Assembly: GCA_018340805.1 (NCBI GenBank)
Contig: JACMZG010000008.1
Span: 18,560,000-18,623,999, forward strand
DNA length: 64,000 nt
DNA from: Microvelia longipes
Lineage: Eukaryota > Arthropoda > Insecta > Hemiptera > Veliidae
Direction of reading: 5' to 3'
Shown: positions 45,190-57,504 of the stretch, piece after piece
Numbering within the stretch: position 1 is the stretch's first letter
How the letters are laid out: every line of letters starts with the position of its first letter
The notes under the pieces: model-generated
The model's input: only the letters and a program-made list of their open reading frames with translations
What the model was told of the DNA's origin: nothing
Databases searched by the model: none
Position numbers and translations under genes: made by a program

Positions 45190-45470
45190 ATTTATAAAGT
45201 TATCTATCTATTTAGCTAGCTATTTATCTAAAGCAAAATCTAGATTGATAGCTAGCTTTATAGATAAATAGATAGCTTTATAAATAAAATAAAAATCTAT
45301 TTTTATTAATGAAATAAATACGATTGTAGTAAGAAAAATTATATTTAGCTAGATATCCATCTAACTTTAGATAGCTAGCCATCTATCTAGCTTTTGCTAG
45401 TTAGCTATCTAACTTTAGATAGCCTAGATCATTATCTAGGTTTAAGCTAGCTATCTAAGCAAAGTTATAT
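45190..45470. repeat. TAGC/TAGA-rich palindromic low-complexity block
   Basis: Repeats of AGCTAGCTAT, ATCTATCTA and their complements. It includes inverted arms TTTATTTATAAAGTTATCTA and TAGATAGCTTTATAAATAAA (45190-45300). Probably slippage-generated. Confidence 0.7.
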
Positions 45471-46258
45471 TTTTATTTTTATGTGTTTGTTTTTGTTCCC
45501 TGTGACTGGTTGCATATCATTTACGGTGTTCACTAATGTTTTGTGAAAGCTGTTTCTCACTTTACTTTATGTTTGTTTTATTTCCTGTGGGTTTCTATTG
45601 CTTTAGCAGACATTTCATTTTGTCTTTATGTGTGTTAAATTGTTAATTATTAGTTGTTTTCAGCTAAAATTTATTACTAGCTTTGTTACTAATTACCAAT
45701 CTTAATATAAGCTGTTGGCTTACGCAAGTTAGTTGTAAGCACAGATAAAGAATAATAATAGTCTGTGGTATAAGTTACAGATATAGCAAGAAATAGATTG
45801 TTAAGCACGAAAAGACGCATTCCAAAGGAAATTTGCCTTTATTCCAAAGAAATAATAACTACTAAGAAAATTGTTATTTCTTTAGTGGGGTCTCTTTTTC
45901 AAATTTCCAAAGAAAATATTATACCTTATCGTATGAGGATGGGGTCGTGTTTTTTTAATTTATAGAGTAATATAGTATAACTGAATCAGTATTTTAATTA
46001 TTAATGTACTCTGCACTCTTACTGATTACTTTAGTTAATTTTTGTGCAACTATATTAGTTCTTCGAAATTAAAAAAAAATATATACAAACAAATTTTGTA
46101 GATCTTAGAAAGCAAAGAATAATTAGATTTTATTGATTTTTATAAAAAAAAGACCAATCACAAATTTGTGTATCCTGCTGTCCCTACTCTGATTATATAT
46201 ATAGGTACTCTAAAGAAAGCTATTCATTGTACTCATTATATTAATACAATTGTTACAG

Positions 46259-46411
46259 TCATTACCAGCTGTGCCTGCTATGTCAATAGAACCTGTTGCT
46301 CCACCATCATACAATATTCCACCTAACAACCCAACAAATAATCCACCATTACATCCATTCCTTCCACCAGACGTGCCACCGAACAACATAGACAAGACTA
46401 TCAATGTAAAT
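46259..46411 (+). CDS. IST1: IST1 homolog, exon 6 of 8
   Basis: Acceptor TTGTTACAG before 46259 and donor AAT|GTAAGT after 46411; 153 bp, phase 0 both sides. It encodes SLPAVPAMSIEPVAPPSYNI, PPNNPTNNPPLHPFLPPDVP and PNNIDKTINVN. It is Pro/Asn-rich; APPSYNIP recalls the ATPPSYESV segment of vertebrate IST1. It has the same length and phase as exon 5 and a similar P-P-Y/S-x-x-YNIP core, so an old exon duplication is possible but weakly supported. Confidence 0.88.
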
Positions 46412-46789
46412 GTAAGTCATTTAAACTTTATAAAGATAAACTGAACTTAATGGACTTTTTAACACTGAAACTAGGTGTATAATTTACTTCACTATTTTTG
46501 GGGACCTCATATTTTGAATTATTAATTTAGGTTGTGGCACTGTGTAAGCCTTGTGGTGTACTTTGACCATTGTTGTTGTTGTATATGATTTGTTCTCACA
46601 TGTCTGTTTGCTTTGAGTATAGTAGATTTTAATATATTATTATTATTTATTTATAGTCCTTCAACCTCTCAGCTAAAGTGTGGCCCGCTTTTAAAGTCAC
46701 ATTGGTTTTCCAATTATTTTATTTAGCACATCTAAAAACATAAAAATGACATCCTAGTCAACTCTTTTAACAAAAATCAATTTTAGAAA

Positions 46790-47500
46790 ATCGGTTAGAG
46801 GGTACCTTAGAATTTTCCCTCAACATATCTGATACGCTACACTTGTCTCACTACTTGGGATTTGCTTTGCTCGTCCTCAGAATATACAATTCACCAAATT
46901 TATACTACAACACTTCTTCACTCGCTTCAGATATTTTTATAATTAAAATATTAGTTTTATTCCCAGTGGTCATCTATCCAAGCACTGACCTTGCTGGATG
47001 AAGCTTAAATTTTATAATCCAACAAAAGCTATAAATATACTTAACCCTTTTAAACTAAACTTAGTATACTTATTTACTGTGTAAAGAAATAAACTTGAAC
47101 CAAATTCCAACTCAATTGGATTATTTTCTTTTTTTTACAACATATACAAGTCATTTAATAAAATTTTACCTAATGCTGATAATGAGATAAAACTTTGTAC
47201 AAATATTTGTCTTATGCATGACTACATGTGTGCCAAATCTCAACCAGATCAAAACATATTTTTCTGGGTTTTGTGAATTTTCTAAATTTTTGCTGTGTCA
47301 ATAATGTGGGTTAATGACGTCATAAAAAATATTTTCTAGATAGCACGACTAGATATAGATTGATTTTCAACTCTAGCATAAACACACTGGGAGCTACAAT
47401 GATAAGAGACAAACATATACAGACAACTTTGTGAAAACCACAAAGGGGGTCTTTAAAACACCTAAATGAATAATTCAGGTGAATAATTCCCCTAAATATA
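46790..47500 (-). repeat. dispersed repeat DR, near full length
   Basis: An inverted copy starting with the tail (AGAGGGTACCTTAGAATTTT, TTTGCTTTGCTCGTCCTCAG). It runs through CAGTGGTCATCTATCCAAGC, TGACTACATGTGTGCC, GACGTCATAAAAAAT and CTCTAGCATAAACACACTGG to TCTTTAAAACACCTAAATG. IST1 intron 6. Confidence 0.8.
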
Positions 47501-47849
47501 TATATATATATTCAGAAGGAGTCAAGAGGAGTTATCTCCCTCCACTGCTTTTATGTTGGCGACCTCGTTAGCTCATTTTTTATTTGAAAAGTAATTATTT
47601 TATATTTATTTTGAACCTATACCTCTTAATTAATAAGTATTTTTTAAATTTCTATTAAGCTTTATTTGATGTATCTAGAAAAGAATATGGAAGTTTTACA
47701 ATTTAATTCTTGCTGGTCTCCTAGATTATTCAAATTTTGAATCATTAGTAGCACATTACAAGCACATTATTTTGTTTATGCCTTACCTGCACACTTCACC
47801 ATGAATAAAAAGTAATTAACTCTAATTTTATTAAATTATTTTGTTACAG

Positions 47850-47897
47850 AATTTTGTTGGACCACCCTCTAACATTGCACCTTCTAATAATAACCAG
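47850..47897 (+). CDS. IST1: IST1 homolog, exon 7 of 8 (48-bp microexon-sized)
   Basis: Acceptor TTTTGTTACAG before 47850 and donor CAG|GTGACT after 47897; phase 0 both sides. It encodes NFVGPPSNIAPSNNNQ. It was recognised from the splice sites, frame and Pro/Asn composition shared with exon 6. It can be skipped without changing the frame. Confidence 0.78.
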
Positions 47898-48344
47898 GTG
47901 ACTTTACATTTTTAAACTTTTATTTATAAGTTTAATAAGTAATAATGTAAGAACAATTAAATAATAATCAATTTAACTGTGGTAAATAAGTCTTTAAATG
48001 TTTATGGATTTTATATTTGACTAGGACCTATTTATCCTTGTTTAATTAATTAATGGTTCCGTTTTTAATAAACTAGTAAAATTACCAAAAATTTAAGTTG
48101 AAAAATTGACTATGATGACTTGTAAAAATTCAAATTGACAGCCCTGGAATTAGGGTCATTAAGAGCATCCTAATGCTTCTCTTACATTATTTTCTTACCC
48201 TATTAATTTTAATTTTTACTTATTGTTATATGAAATTTTTTAACTTAGACTAATTTGTGGTGGCTCCACTAGTATGTTAGGAACAGAAATTTCTATTAAT
48301 TGGACAAGAATGAATAGGTGTGATAAATTTTTAAAAAATCATGT

Positions 48345-48810
48345 ACAAAGTACCTTGGAACTTTACCTTACCTTATCAGATTTGCTATACACTCATCCTC
48401 ACCACATCAAACTGGCTGGACTCGCCTTTCAGAGTATGAAAAACACCTAATTTATATTTTAGTGTATCTTCAGTCTGCCTTTGCTCACTCCTCGACAAGA
48501 AAGCTTATTTCATCCTAGCATTCTCCCATCCATTTACTAATCACACTCGATGTTCCTTAACAAAAGTGATTGGACAAAAACATTAGTGTATACTAGCCGA
48601 ATTGAAATGAAATTTTGTACAATTGTGTGTCACATGAAGAAATATTGTGATGCCAAATTTCATCTCAATTGGTTACTCTTCTAATTTTGATGATTTTTTT
48701 AAATACATAAAATACATATCATTCAATAAAAATTAACTATGATAATAAAATGAAACTGTAGTAGCACATTTAGTACTGCATGTGTGCTAAATTTCTCGTG
48801 AGAGAAGCAA
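48345..48810 (-). repeat. dispersed repeat DR, diverged copy
   Basis: An inverted tail (GTACAAAGTACCTTGGAACT, ACCTTATCAGATTTGC) followed by TGGACTCGCC, TTCAGTCTGCCTTTGCTC and the middle word ACTGCATGTGTGC. It is more diverged than the other copies and truncated at the head. IST1 intron 7. Confidence 0.6.
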
Positions 48811-49119
48811 GCCTCCTTTAACGCACCTAATTTAATATTACAGCAATTTTGCGTGTTTGCTCCTATCTATTTATTTAACCTATCTAGCAAGTAAAGTGAG
48901 CCTATTGTTAATTTTATTTGATGTATTCATCTGACGTGAGTTCCTGATGTAACACATTACTAGTTAGGTAAATTAGAGTTCCTTATTAAGATTATTATAA
49001 AGAATTTTACCAGTTGATTCATTGTGACTTAGCGTTACATTATGGGTTTGCTTAGATAAGAAATCATTGGCTGTAGTTCTTTTCCTTTTTACATTTCAAT
49101 TTGGTATGTAATGTTGTAG

Positions 49120-49281
49120 GATGTGAAACCTGCTCTTCCTGTTAACAAACTACCTGACGTTGCATTACCTGATCTTCCCTCTGTACCATCAGATAACCCT
49201 TTACCAGATAATTCTGATGATGATGATGATGATTTTGCAAACATTACTAAAAGATTTGAGCAGCTAAAGAAGAGGAAGTAA
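49120..49281 (+). CDS. IST1: IST1 homolog, exon 8 of 8 (C-terminal tail)
   Basis: Acceptor GTTGTAG before 49120; stop TAA at 49279-49281. It encodes VKPALPVNKLPDVALPDLPS, VPSDNPLPD, a run of six Asp after NS, and FANITKRFEQLKKRK. The end matches the MIT-interacting tail of IST1 (D-F-x-x-L-x-x-R-F-E-x-L-K-K in vertebrates), which binds the MIT domains of VPS4 and spastin. ALPDLPSVP corresponds to vertebrate LPELPSVP. Confidence 0.95.
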   Translation, partial: DVKPALPVNKLPDVALPDLPSVPSDNPLPDNSDDDDDDFANITKRFEQLKKRK

Positions 49282-50111
49282 ATTACTCTGTTAAGTACTG
49301 ACATTAATATGGTCCATTTAATAATAATAATAATTATGACATCTAGGTAAGTCAATCTTTAGCTTGAAGACAAAAATATTTTAAAAGGTTTAGAGAGGAC
49401 AAATATAAGTGTTATAATATGAATTTTAACCAAGTGAGTGTGCAGTAGCTTTTATAATTTTACCTATCTTTGGAGAAACCTCGTATCTATGGTTTCAAGT
49501 TAGCCCTGCTGCCAAGGTTGAAGACAGTTAAAGAAGATTCAACTAAAAATAGCAAGTACAAGGGGTTTCTACTATTAGACAGTTGGTGTATTCAATTTCT
49601 TTAATTTGTTCTCATCTTCAATTATCAATCACTGCTACACCACTTTACTGTGGCAACTTCTGCAGTAAGGAATTAAAGCAGGAAGATTTTGTCCCCAATA
49701 GTGTTTGCTATAGATAAATAATATTCACTTAGATAAGATGGTAGCATAAGGAGTCAGTAGTGAAAGAATTAAATTGTCAGCTATTTTTATTCATCAAAAA
49801 ATGAGCTTGCACTCTACAAGTATTTAGTGATGGAGTCCCTACTGAAAGCATTTACACAATCTTCCCAATTGACTCATTAAAAAAAACAAAGGTGTAAACC
49901 GCATACCTATGGAGACATAGATATACATTTATACATATTTTTCCATATGTATAAATGTGGAAATATTCATCTGAAGAAAAAATATTATATTATTATTTAT
50001 CTGTGGTATTATCTTAGTTAGTTGACAAGTCTTTTGCTTTGATAGCCTTTTTTCTAAACCTCCAATTACTAAACCCGCTTAAAATTGTAAAAAGTACTTA
50101 TTTATAATAAA
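49282..50111 (+). other. IST1 3' UTR (proposed)
   Basis: Noncoding sequence after the stop. The first clear AATAAA is at 50106-50111. Further AATAAA words follow near 50812, so the true end is uncertain. Confidence 0.4.
50106..50111 (+). terminator. candidate polyadenylation signal of IST1
   Basis: AATAAA about 825 bases after the stop codon. In such AT-rich DNA this word is common. Confidence 0.35.
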
Positions 50112-51143
50112 TTTATCATAAATACAATTCTATTTTCCCTCAATGTTCTCAATCTATATTGTGATCAAATTTGACACCAATCCTACAAATATTTTTGTTG
50201 ATTCTTACTTTTAATATATGCTAAGGGAGCCTCAAGTGAGGTTATTTGTTTAATATTGTTTTTAAATGAATTATACTACTATGTATTACTTTAAATATGT
50301 TACAATCTATTGTATTTCTTTGTTTTCAGTATTAAAAATTATCACAGCAATGGCTTGCTTAAATTTATTGGTAGTTCTTAAAAATTTAAACATAAATGAG
50401 TTAAGTTGTATAAATCACAAATTTATCAGTATTTCTAGTTTCTTTATCGCGCAGTATTTAAGGTAATGACTGACGAAGTCATAATTTTATTGTGACATTG
50501 TATTTACGAGGTTGCTATGTAGCTGTCATAATTTTTAATACATTAAAATATTTTAGTTTATAAGTTTTAGTATAGTTTACTCCAATATATTTTTAAAAAA
50601 TAGACACATGATGTCAAAAATACTGGAACTAAAATTAATTGTAAGAGCAAATTATTTATGCTATTATTATGTTTATATTATTGCTATCCACTTATTATTT
50701 ATTAAATTTAACAAAAATGTGATAAATATAATTTTTGAGAAAAAAATTAAGAAAAGTAGCTAATTTCATATTAGTTGAAATGAGTTTTAATACTTTCTTT
50801 ATTTATTGTTAAAATAAATATAATAAATTTATTTTTAAAATACATATTTATAGTTTAGTTTTGTTATTGACCCTAGAATATTAAATTAAAAGGAGACATA
50901 AGATTTATTGGTTTGAATAAGTAACAAATTAGGCTTTATTGAATATGATGCAAACGGAGGTTATAACTTGGTGTTACATCATATTGCTTTTATATATAGT
51001 AGTATATGGGAGAGGGATCAGAGTAAAATACATTATTTCAAACACAGGAACACAGTGCAGTTTTCTTGTGAACAAGAAAAACGCTAGCTAATCAGTTGGC
51101 GGGCTCAATAAAACTTCGACTAAAGATCAAATTTGAATAAATC

Positions 51144-51244
51144 ATAATGTTATGTCCCACTCTGTTTTGTTACCTTTAACTAATCAGGGCATCGACAGAG
51201 CCTCATGAGTTAGACGTAAAAAACAGAGTGGGACATGACATTAT
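51144..51244. repeat. inverted repeat, ~24-bp arms
   Basis: ATAATGTTATGTCCCACTCT with GTTTT is mirrored by AAAACAGAGTGGGACATGAC with ATTAT. One mismatch; about 50-base loop. Confidence 0.75.
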
Positions 51245-53473
51245 GTCGAGCCATCAATGATGACAAATGACGAAAAAAGTTCCCAGATGGTGTATTGCAT
51301 TTTGCTTGTTACATTTCCTAGATGTCGCTCGCACAATTAAATTGTGTCAACTATTCATACTAGTTGATGATACTATCAAATATGGTATATCAAATAATAT
51401 ACAAGAAAAAACAAACTTCTGAATTTATAAATGACAAGGTGTCAATAGAATGTTGCTTTAAAACTGTGAGCATAATGTTCAAAATTCTATGGGATAGACC
51501 AGGGGTGTCGGACTTAAATAAAGAGGGTGGTCAACACGCAAGACTGATGTCAGCTTTTAGCACAAATAACATAACCCTATACGACAAGATTGTTGACTTC
51601 CCTCTTCTTCTACCTTTGACACTTTACTAGTGCTGGTCCCCCAAAATGGAAACAAGTGACTCCCTCCCACTTTTTTACAAACCTTTACTTGATCTTTTGG
51701 AAACTATCACATAGCTGTATTGGGACATCCTAAAATGGCACAGAGTACCATAATATCTGCTTTATTTTCCATTACTTATTTATAGAGGAAAAATAGAACT
51801 CTATAGTGTTAAGAAACTCGGTGATCAGCTGTATTTAAAAATTGATCGTATTAACACAAATAGTAAGAGTATGCACTTATGCCTCATTGAATTTAATAAG
51901 CCAAATTAAAAGGAACACTAAAAGAAACATTTTTAATCAAACGTACCCATGAAGTTAAAAATCAAATTTCCATAACATAAGTTTAACAATTAAATAAATT
52001 GTCACTCAGAAATACATGAGTCTTGCCAATTACAATAGACATACTTACTGTTTTCTCCGCTACCTAGGGAGACCTCACTGCTACGGAAAAAAATTATGAA
52101 GCCAGAACCCCTGGCTCTGAGTAACAAATCTGGTGGCTGAAAAATTAGATATTTTATGTCACAAACCTTTGCACTTTACTGTGTTTTTTTTATTCTTTAG
52201 AACAATAATATATTTTAGCTAGTTTTAGTAGTTCATATTGCTAGGCAACCAATATCATTCATTACCTACCAGATGATATATTATTAACATTTGTCAAAAT
52301 ATAATTATGACTAAATTATTTTTGTTCAAAATGTGCATGTAATGCATGTTAATTTTAATCAATTTAAAGATTATCAATCAAAACAAAAGTTTCATTGAAC
52401 TGTTCTTATTCGATGAAGTTATCAGTGCTTTCAGCATCTTAAGAGCTCAAGCTGTAACTTTATTTTATCTACTTACAGCAGAAAAAATATAAAAACGTTA
52501 ATTATGGTTAAATACTTACTGCTGGCAGTAAAGACTGTTTTGAAGTTAATGCAATAATTAAATTATCAAGTGGCTTGTGATCTAATAATTCATTAATATC
52601 AACAATGTTTCTATGTTCATTTTCCTTATTATTTATCTGATTCATTATGATTATTAGCAACTTTTTATTTATTAAAAGTTATCGTTAATATACATTTGAT
52701 ATGACTACCGTATTTATTTAAGGTATAGTGGAATAGAATAACAAGTGATCTCACTCCCTGAAATTACTCCTTCCAATTTTCAAATTCGATTAATCGAGTT
52801 TTACTCGATATTTATACAAAATGGCTGACGGTAGTAAAATGACAGGATGTCGTATTTTGTAAACAAATGTGAAGTGTAATTTAGTAAATAAAAACGTTCT
52901 AATGTTAGTGAACTCTCGGACTAGTTTTAATGACCAAATTATAGTAATAATAAATACAATAACACTATTCCAATATTAGCCCAATAAATATAAATGTTAT
53001 TAAGTCGTTGTTTTTCACGAATTTGTATTGAATTTCGTCCAATCTTTGTATTAATTGTGGATAATATTTATCTTGTCTGTACGTTGCCGAGTCTAACATG
53101 TCTTCATTTATGAATTAGTCAGTACAATTACATAGTTTTAAAATCAATATAGATTGCAATTTGTTCATTTCATGGTAGAAAGGGAAGGATTGATAATGGT
53201 TTGTCCATTGCAGTTTGGTAGAACACGTAAAAGTTACTAAAGATTGATTTAAGTAAAACCTCTTGAAAATGAGAACTATTGCTAAGTTGAAAAGAATCTG
53301 TATAGTGTAATGGGTCCATGGGTTAGACAGATACTACAGATTGTTGGTAGGACACCAAGGCCTTAAAGTCTACCTTAATTATATACTCTAGACCTATATA
53401 ATTATAACTCCTAGACCTGAGGCTCATTGTTAAATTCATTCCGTCTAAAGTAATGTAAGCATGAGGGGTTGGC

Positions 53474-53546
53474 GGTAGAGACAGTGTTCTGACTCCCACC
53501 CTTGACAGGACTATGAGAAGGGTGGAGTGAGAACACTGTCTCTACC
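53474..53546. repeat. hairpin, ~30-bp stem
   Basis: GGTAGAGACAGTGTTCTGAC then TCCCACCCTT, a 14-base loop, then AAGGGTGGAGTGAGAACACT and GTCTCTACC. Near-perfect. GC-richer than its surroundings; a small MITE or a transcribed hairpin. Confidence 0.75.
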
Positions 53547-54871
53547 CTTGAATTTTAGTTCCTCCGAATATCTGCATTGCAGCACCACAAGTCCCGCCTT
53601 TGGTCGAAGCATCTTTCCTTATTTTTAAATTAGAACTTAGGATAAAAGTTTAATTTTTATAAGTTTTTTGAAAATTTACATCATAGAGGAATATATAGTA
53701 CTTCATCGGTGACTTACATCATTTTTGGTTTTCATATATTTTAAAGAAAGAAATGTGAAAAGCATAAATGGACTAATTAATTTACACTGGCAAGCTGCGT
53801 CACTTGTATCTATAGGTGAGCCAGTTGGCCATTGCTGAGCGTTAATGACAAGCGGTTTGTAAGTACTTGTGGCCCTGACCTACGGCGTAGTTGTTGAACT
53901 TGACTAAAAGCTGGTCCATCGCACCATGGGGAAAAGGGTGAAAGTTATCATCACTTTAACTCTGTGTATTGAAACTTGACACCAAGTATATTGGTCAAAT
54001 AAATGAAGTCAATTTATGTTCACATTAAAAGTAAATACATATTATGTTTTACTCGTTCTAAGAGCATTATCATCATGTCCTCATTTCAATTTCTTTTTAA
54101 TTTTTTAACATTTTTCAAGCCTTGATTTTAAAGAGAATGATATTAAAACACTATACAATTGTGATTTAACTTGTGGAACCATAGGTATAATTTGAGAATT
54201 TTGAATAAAATCTATGATGTATAAGATTTTCTTAGGACTATAGTAGATGTAGGACATTAAGAGCCTATCGTGTTCTTGAGTAAAGTCACGTTACAAGGAC
54301 TTGATCATTATATGAATTGTTCTTGCTCAAGGAGTCTCTTGATATTTTAGAGGTATAAATCATGGTGAAGTATATTGCCTCATAGCATTAATTAATTTTT
54401 CTGCATCATTAAAAGTGGGCATTCAGTGGCAAGATCAGTGCAAGCACTTACACGTGGAAAATTATACAACAGATAATTTTTGATAGAAGGGGAACATATT
54501 CTGGATATTTGTTGATAGAAAATGACAAACAAGTTGTGCAGACACATTGGTCTGTCTATATAAATGTCAATATACACTATGGTGGAACATAATTTATTGA
54601 TTCAATTACAATATGATTGTATATGAGGAATTCCGGCAACTGTAACATACTTCATAAATGATTAATTTCTTATTACCAGTTGCCTTCAATAGTTACTTTA
54701 AACCTCAGGGGTAAATTTTTGTCTTCTGTACATGGCTTGACTATTTGGATAATAATTTCAAATTATGATTAGTGTATTTTCATTTGGTACATCATTTATA
54801 ATATAGTTTTAAATGTTTTAAAAAGAATCTTGACTGTACATTTATGATACATTTATGACTATACAAACACA

Positions 54872-54873
<2 letters not shown>

Positions 54874-54940
<67 letters not shown>
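54874..54940. repeat. (AT)n microsatellite
   Basis: Alternating AT run just upstream of a PLE-like terminal motif. Confidence 0.95.
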
Positions 54941-54944
<4 letters not shown>

Positions 54945-55053
54945 TCTTTTATATAGGGTCTTCTTTCTCTTGCCTGACGAAGTTGTTATACAACGAAACG
55001 TTGCAAATATACGAAGTTTTTACTGTCATTCTTTATCCATCTGTTTTATCGTT
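54945..55053 (+). mobile_element. PLE-like terminal fragment between AT repeats
   Basis: Contains GCCTGACGAAGTTGTTATAC followed by AACGAAACGTTG. This is CTGACGA-A-GTTGT-TAT-ACAAC-GAAAC at 54974-54999, the same layout as the PLE tails at 34851 and 26851. No coding sequence remains. It lies between two (AT)n runs. Confidence 0.5.
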
Positions 55054-55060
55054 AATATAT

Positions 55061-55140
<80 letters not shown>
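55054..55140. repeat. (AT)n microsatellite
   Basis: Alternating AT run with phase breaks. Confidence 0.95.
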
Positions 55141-56925
55141 TTGTGTGTATATGTAGTATGTATCTGAAATCTATTATTTATACGACTATAGTTGTAAATG
55201 TTTTTATATAAAAGCTTTTCAAGGACTGCAGTCTTCAATACATTGTGTATAATTATTACCGACAATCCATTAATCCTCTTCATTAAAATCTATTATAGTA
55301 TTACATCAGCTGCCAGCGTGGGAAATATAGTTGAGGAACCAATGAGGTTGGCCTAATATGAAAATCTGGGCATGGTTTTAATATACCAGTACTAGCTGTT
55401 GGAATTTACAGCCATAAGTTGCTCTTAATTATTTTACTTGTTTGAGAAAAAAAAATAATTAGCTCGTCCGATTTTTCCCATTATCTGGTTTCCATGTAGA
55501 TTGGTTCTTGCATTGCCTTTTAATTAACTACTAAATATTCTTATTGGTGTAAGGCCTTATTAAACATTTATAAGAATCTCATAAATATCTTCATTGGCCA
55601 AGTCACATGCCCTATCAACAATTAATAATACATATTAATATGTATAAATATACATATTATTATGTGTACGACAATTTTACAGGGTCAGCTTTTAATTTTA
55701 TTAACAACAGTACATACAGAAAACAGCATGTATATTTTAATGGTATTGGAAGGTGATAAAGAAGTAAGGAACACAGATATCATAGTAAAAATGTGAAATA
55801 TATTATTCAAACAATGTATGTTGTAATAAATTAACAACTATTTTGCACTTTAAGTACAAAATCATAAAATTTATTCCAACTTGTAAATCCATGATGTTTT
55901 TCCACTCTGTGAAACAGGATAAGTGGGTATGTCAAATCCATTTAGGAACACTTTGCTTTAATTTCCTCTTCAAGGTGGTATCATTTGAAGAGCATACATT
56001 AAATGAGCTTCCATAAATTTAATTATATACTAATAATTAAACCCAGTATATATACATAGGCTGAATGTGTGATGCATGAAGCTAAAGTCAAAAGATAAGT
56101 TCTTGAGGAAAAGATTTATCATTTCATCTTGAGGAAATGTGAAAGGAAGTAGGTTTCAGTACAATCTCAAACTGAATGTTAGAGAGACAAGAACCTTATT
56201 GCCTGCATTGTTTCATAAAATTTAGGGCCAGATAACTGAAAAAGAAAATCATAAGTAGAGAATAGGAGCAGAATATTTTAATATTTTACAACCACATATT
56301 ATGGCCAAGTTAATACTCATTATTGAATATTGTATCTGGTGTACATCATACATGCATGATGAGGACACCCTTTTCCACCTCAAAAGCCTTGATTGAGGTG
56401 GAGTAGTACTATGTAGGATGTAGGAATTATGTGATAAGAAAGAAAACTTCAGAGAATCTTAACAATATCTTCCTGTACAAGATACACACTATATATATAA
56501 TCCTGCAAAAAAATACAGGATGATATGTTGGCTCTATCAGCTTCAGTGATAGAGGCACAAAAATATCTATACAAGTCTCGCTTATCCTTTTTATGTGTGC
56601 TTCTTCAAAGATGATACATGTCTCATTACACAAAAATAGCACTCAGTAATTTGCAAAGAGATTTGGAGTAAATGCCCATTTATGAGATTCCTAACATATG
56701 AGTATTGCAACTATTTGCTGAGTAGGATTTAAATTCATTATTGATAGTAATACATTTCCTGTAATAATTTGTAATGTAATTAAAGTAAGTAAGTTATTAT
56801 TATAGAACAAAAGAGTATCTATATGGAATAATATTTTAGAGTATAGTATAGTATATTCTACTTAATAATAATAACTTATTCTATACTTCTTTAGGACGTT
56901 CCCTTGATCTATACGTATTAATGAA
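55141..56925. other. no gene recognised
   Basis: AT-rich DNA. About 55300-55420 shares words (GGGAAATATAG, GAGGAACCAATGAGG) with the TA-flanked MITE at 13531-13697. Confidence 0.4.
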
Positions 56926-56929
56926 AGAA

Positions 56930-56985
56930 TCAGGTACTGTCGATACTTGCTGTTGCAAGTATCGGCGGTACCTGATTCTTTCATT
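56930..56985. repeat. miRNA-precursor-like hairpin
   Basis: AATGAAAGAATCAGGTACTG then TCGATACTTGC, loop TGTT, then GCAAGTATCGGCGGTACCTG and ATTCTTTCATT. In RNA all positions pair, two of them as G-U. The arm sequence GCAAGTATCG..GGTA..TGATTCT also follows the PLE tail at 34900-34930, which argues for a transposon origin. Confidence 0.75.
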
Positions 56986-57214
56986 GCCTCTTCAACTTGC
57001 AGTAAATATAACTTCTTTTATTTCACCATACATATTACTTCAAAAGACAGGGAATCTGATGTATTGAACACCTTTTAAGACAATTTAAGATAAACTCTCA
57101 AAAAGAGGGTTTGCACTGAGAAGTATGTTACTTCAGATAACAGATAATATAACAGATAAACAGATCTGTTCTTTTCCAACAGATAATATAATAATAATCT
57201 AATTTATTTTATAC

Positions 57215-57504
57215 CTGGTAAGTCTTTCTGCCGGGTGAATACATTTCAAAACCGTACATGGTGGGTTTGATTTGATTAATACTAGATCTTGCTTGATATC
57301 CGGCTAGATCTATCTGTAGGGCTGGTTTAGATCGTCTATCGGCCGGGTACAGATGAAGCGTCGATTGAGTCAAAGCTGCCCAGTACTCGGTGATTCTTGA
57401 CCAGGGTAAGAACGTCGGACGTCTTCTTTTTTTTCGCCAGAGAACACCGCTTTGAACTGTTACCACAGATCGACGTGAAAGACAATCGCTACTTTTATTT
57501 AAAC
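57215..57504 (-). CDS. PPxY/PH-domain protein, exon with PH-like domain
   Basis: Minus strand. Acceptor TATTTCAG before 57504 and donor CAG|GTATAA after 57215; 290 bp, phase 1 in, phase 0 out. It encodes LNKSSDCLSRRSVVTVQSGV, LWRKKRRRPTFLPWSRITEY, WAALTQSTLHLYPADRRSKP and YGFEMYSPGRKTYQ. The G-x-L-W-[basic]...W...YW..L....L.LY pattern is that of the first three strands of a PH domain, and the exon ends before its C-terminal helix. The order (PPxY/Pro-rich linker, then PH) would suit a RalGPS-type Ras-family exchange factor, but the sequence is not close enough for me to name it. The next exon should be at lower coordinates and was not found. Confidence 0.7.

Larger units (their letters stand above)
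50112..54870. other. gene-free stretch with small inverted repeats
   Basis: AT-rich DNA; I see no exon. Hairpins at 51144-51244 and 53474-53546 are listed separately. Confidence 0.4.

Noticed and set aside
50266..50466. Small ORF downstream of IST1
   Set aside because: No recognisable motif; its composition matches random AT-rich DNA beyond the likely poly(A) site.
57215..57504. Firm assignment to RalGPS
   Set aside because: Domain order would fit, but the PH-like strand sequence lacks the LLKEGRKP-type signature I expect of that family; left unnamed.
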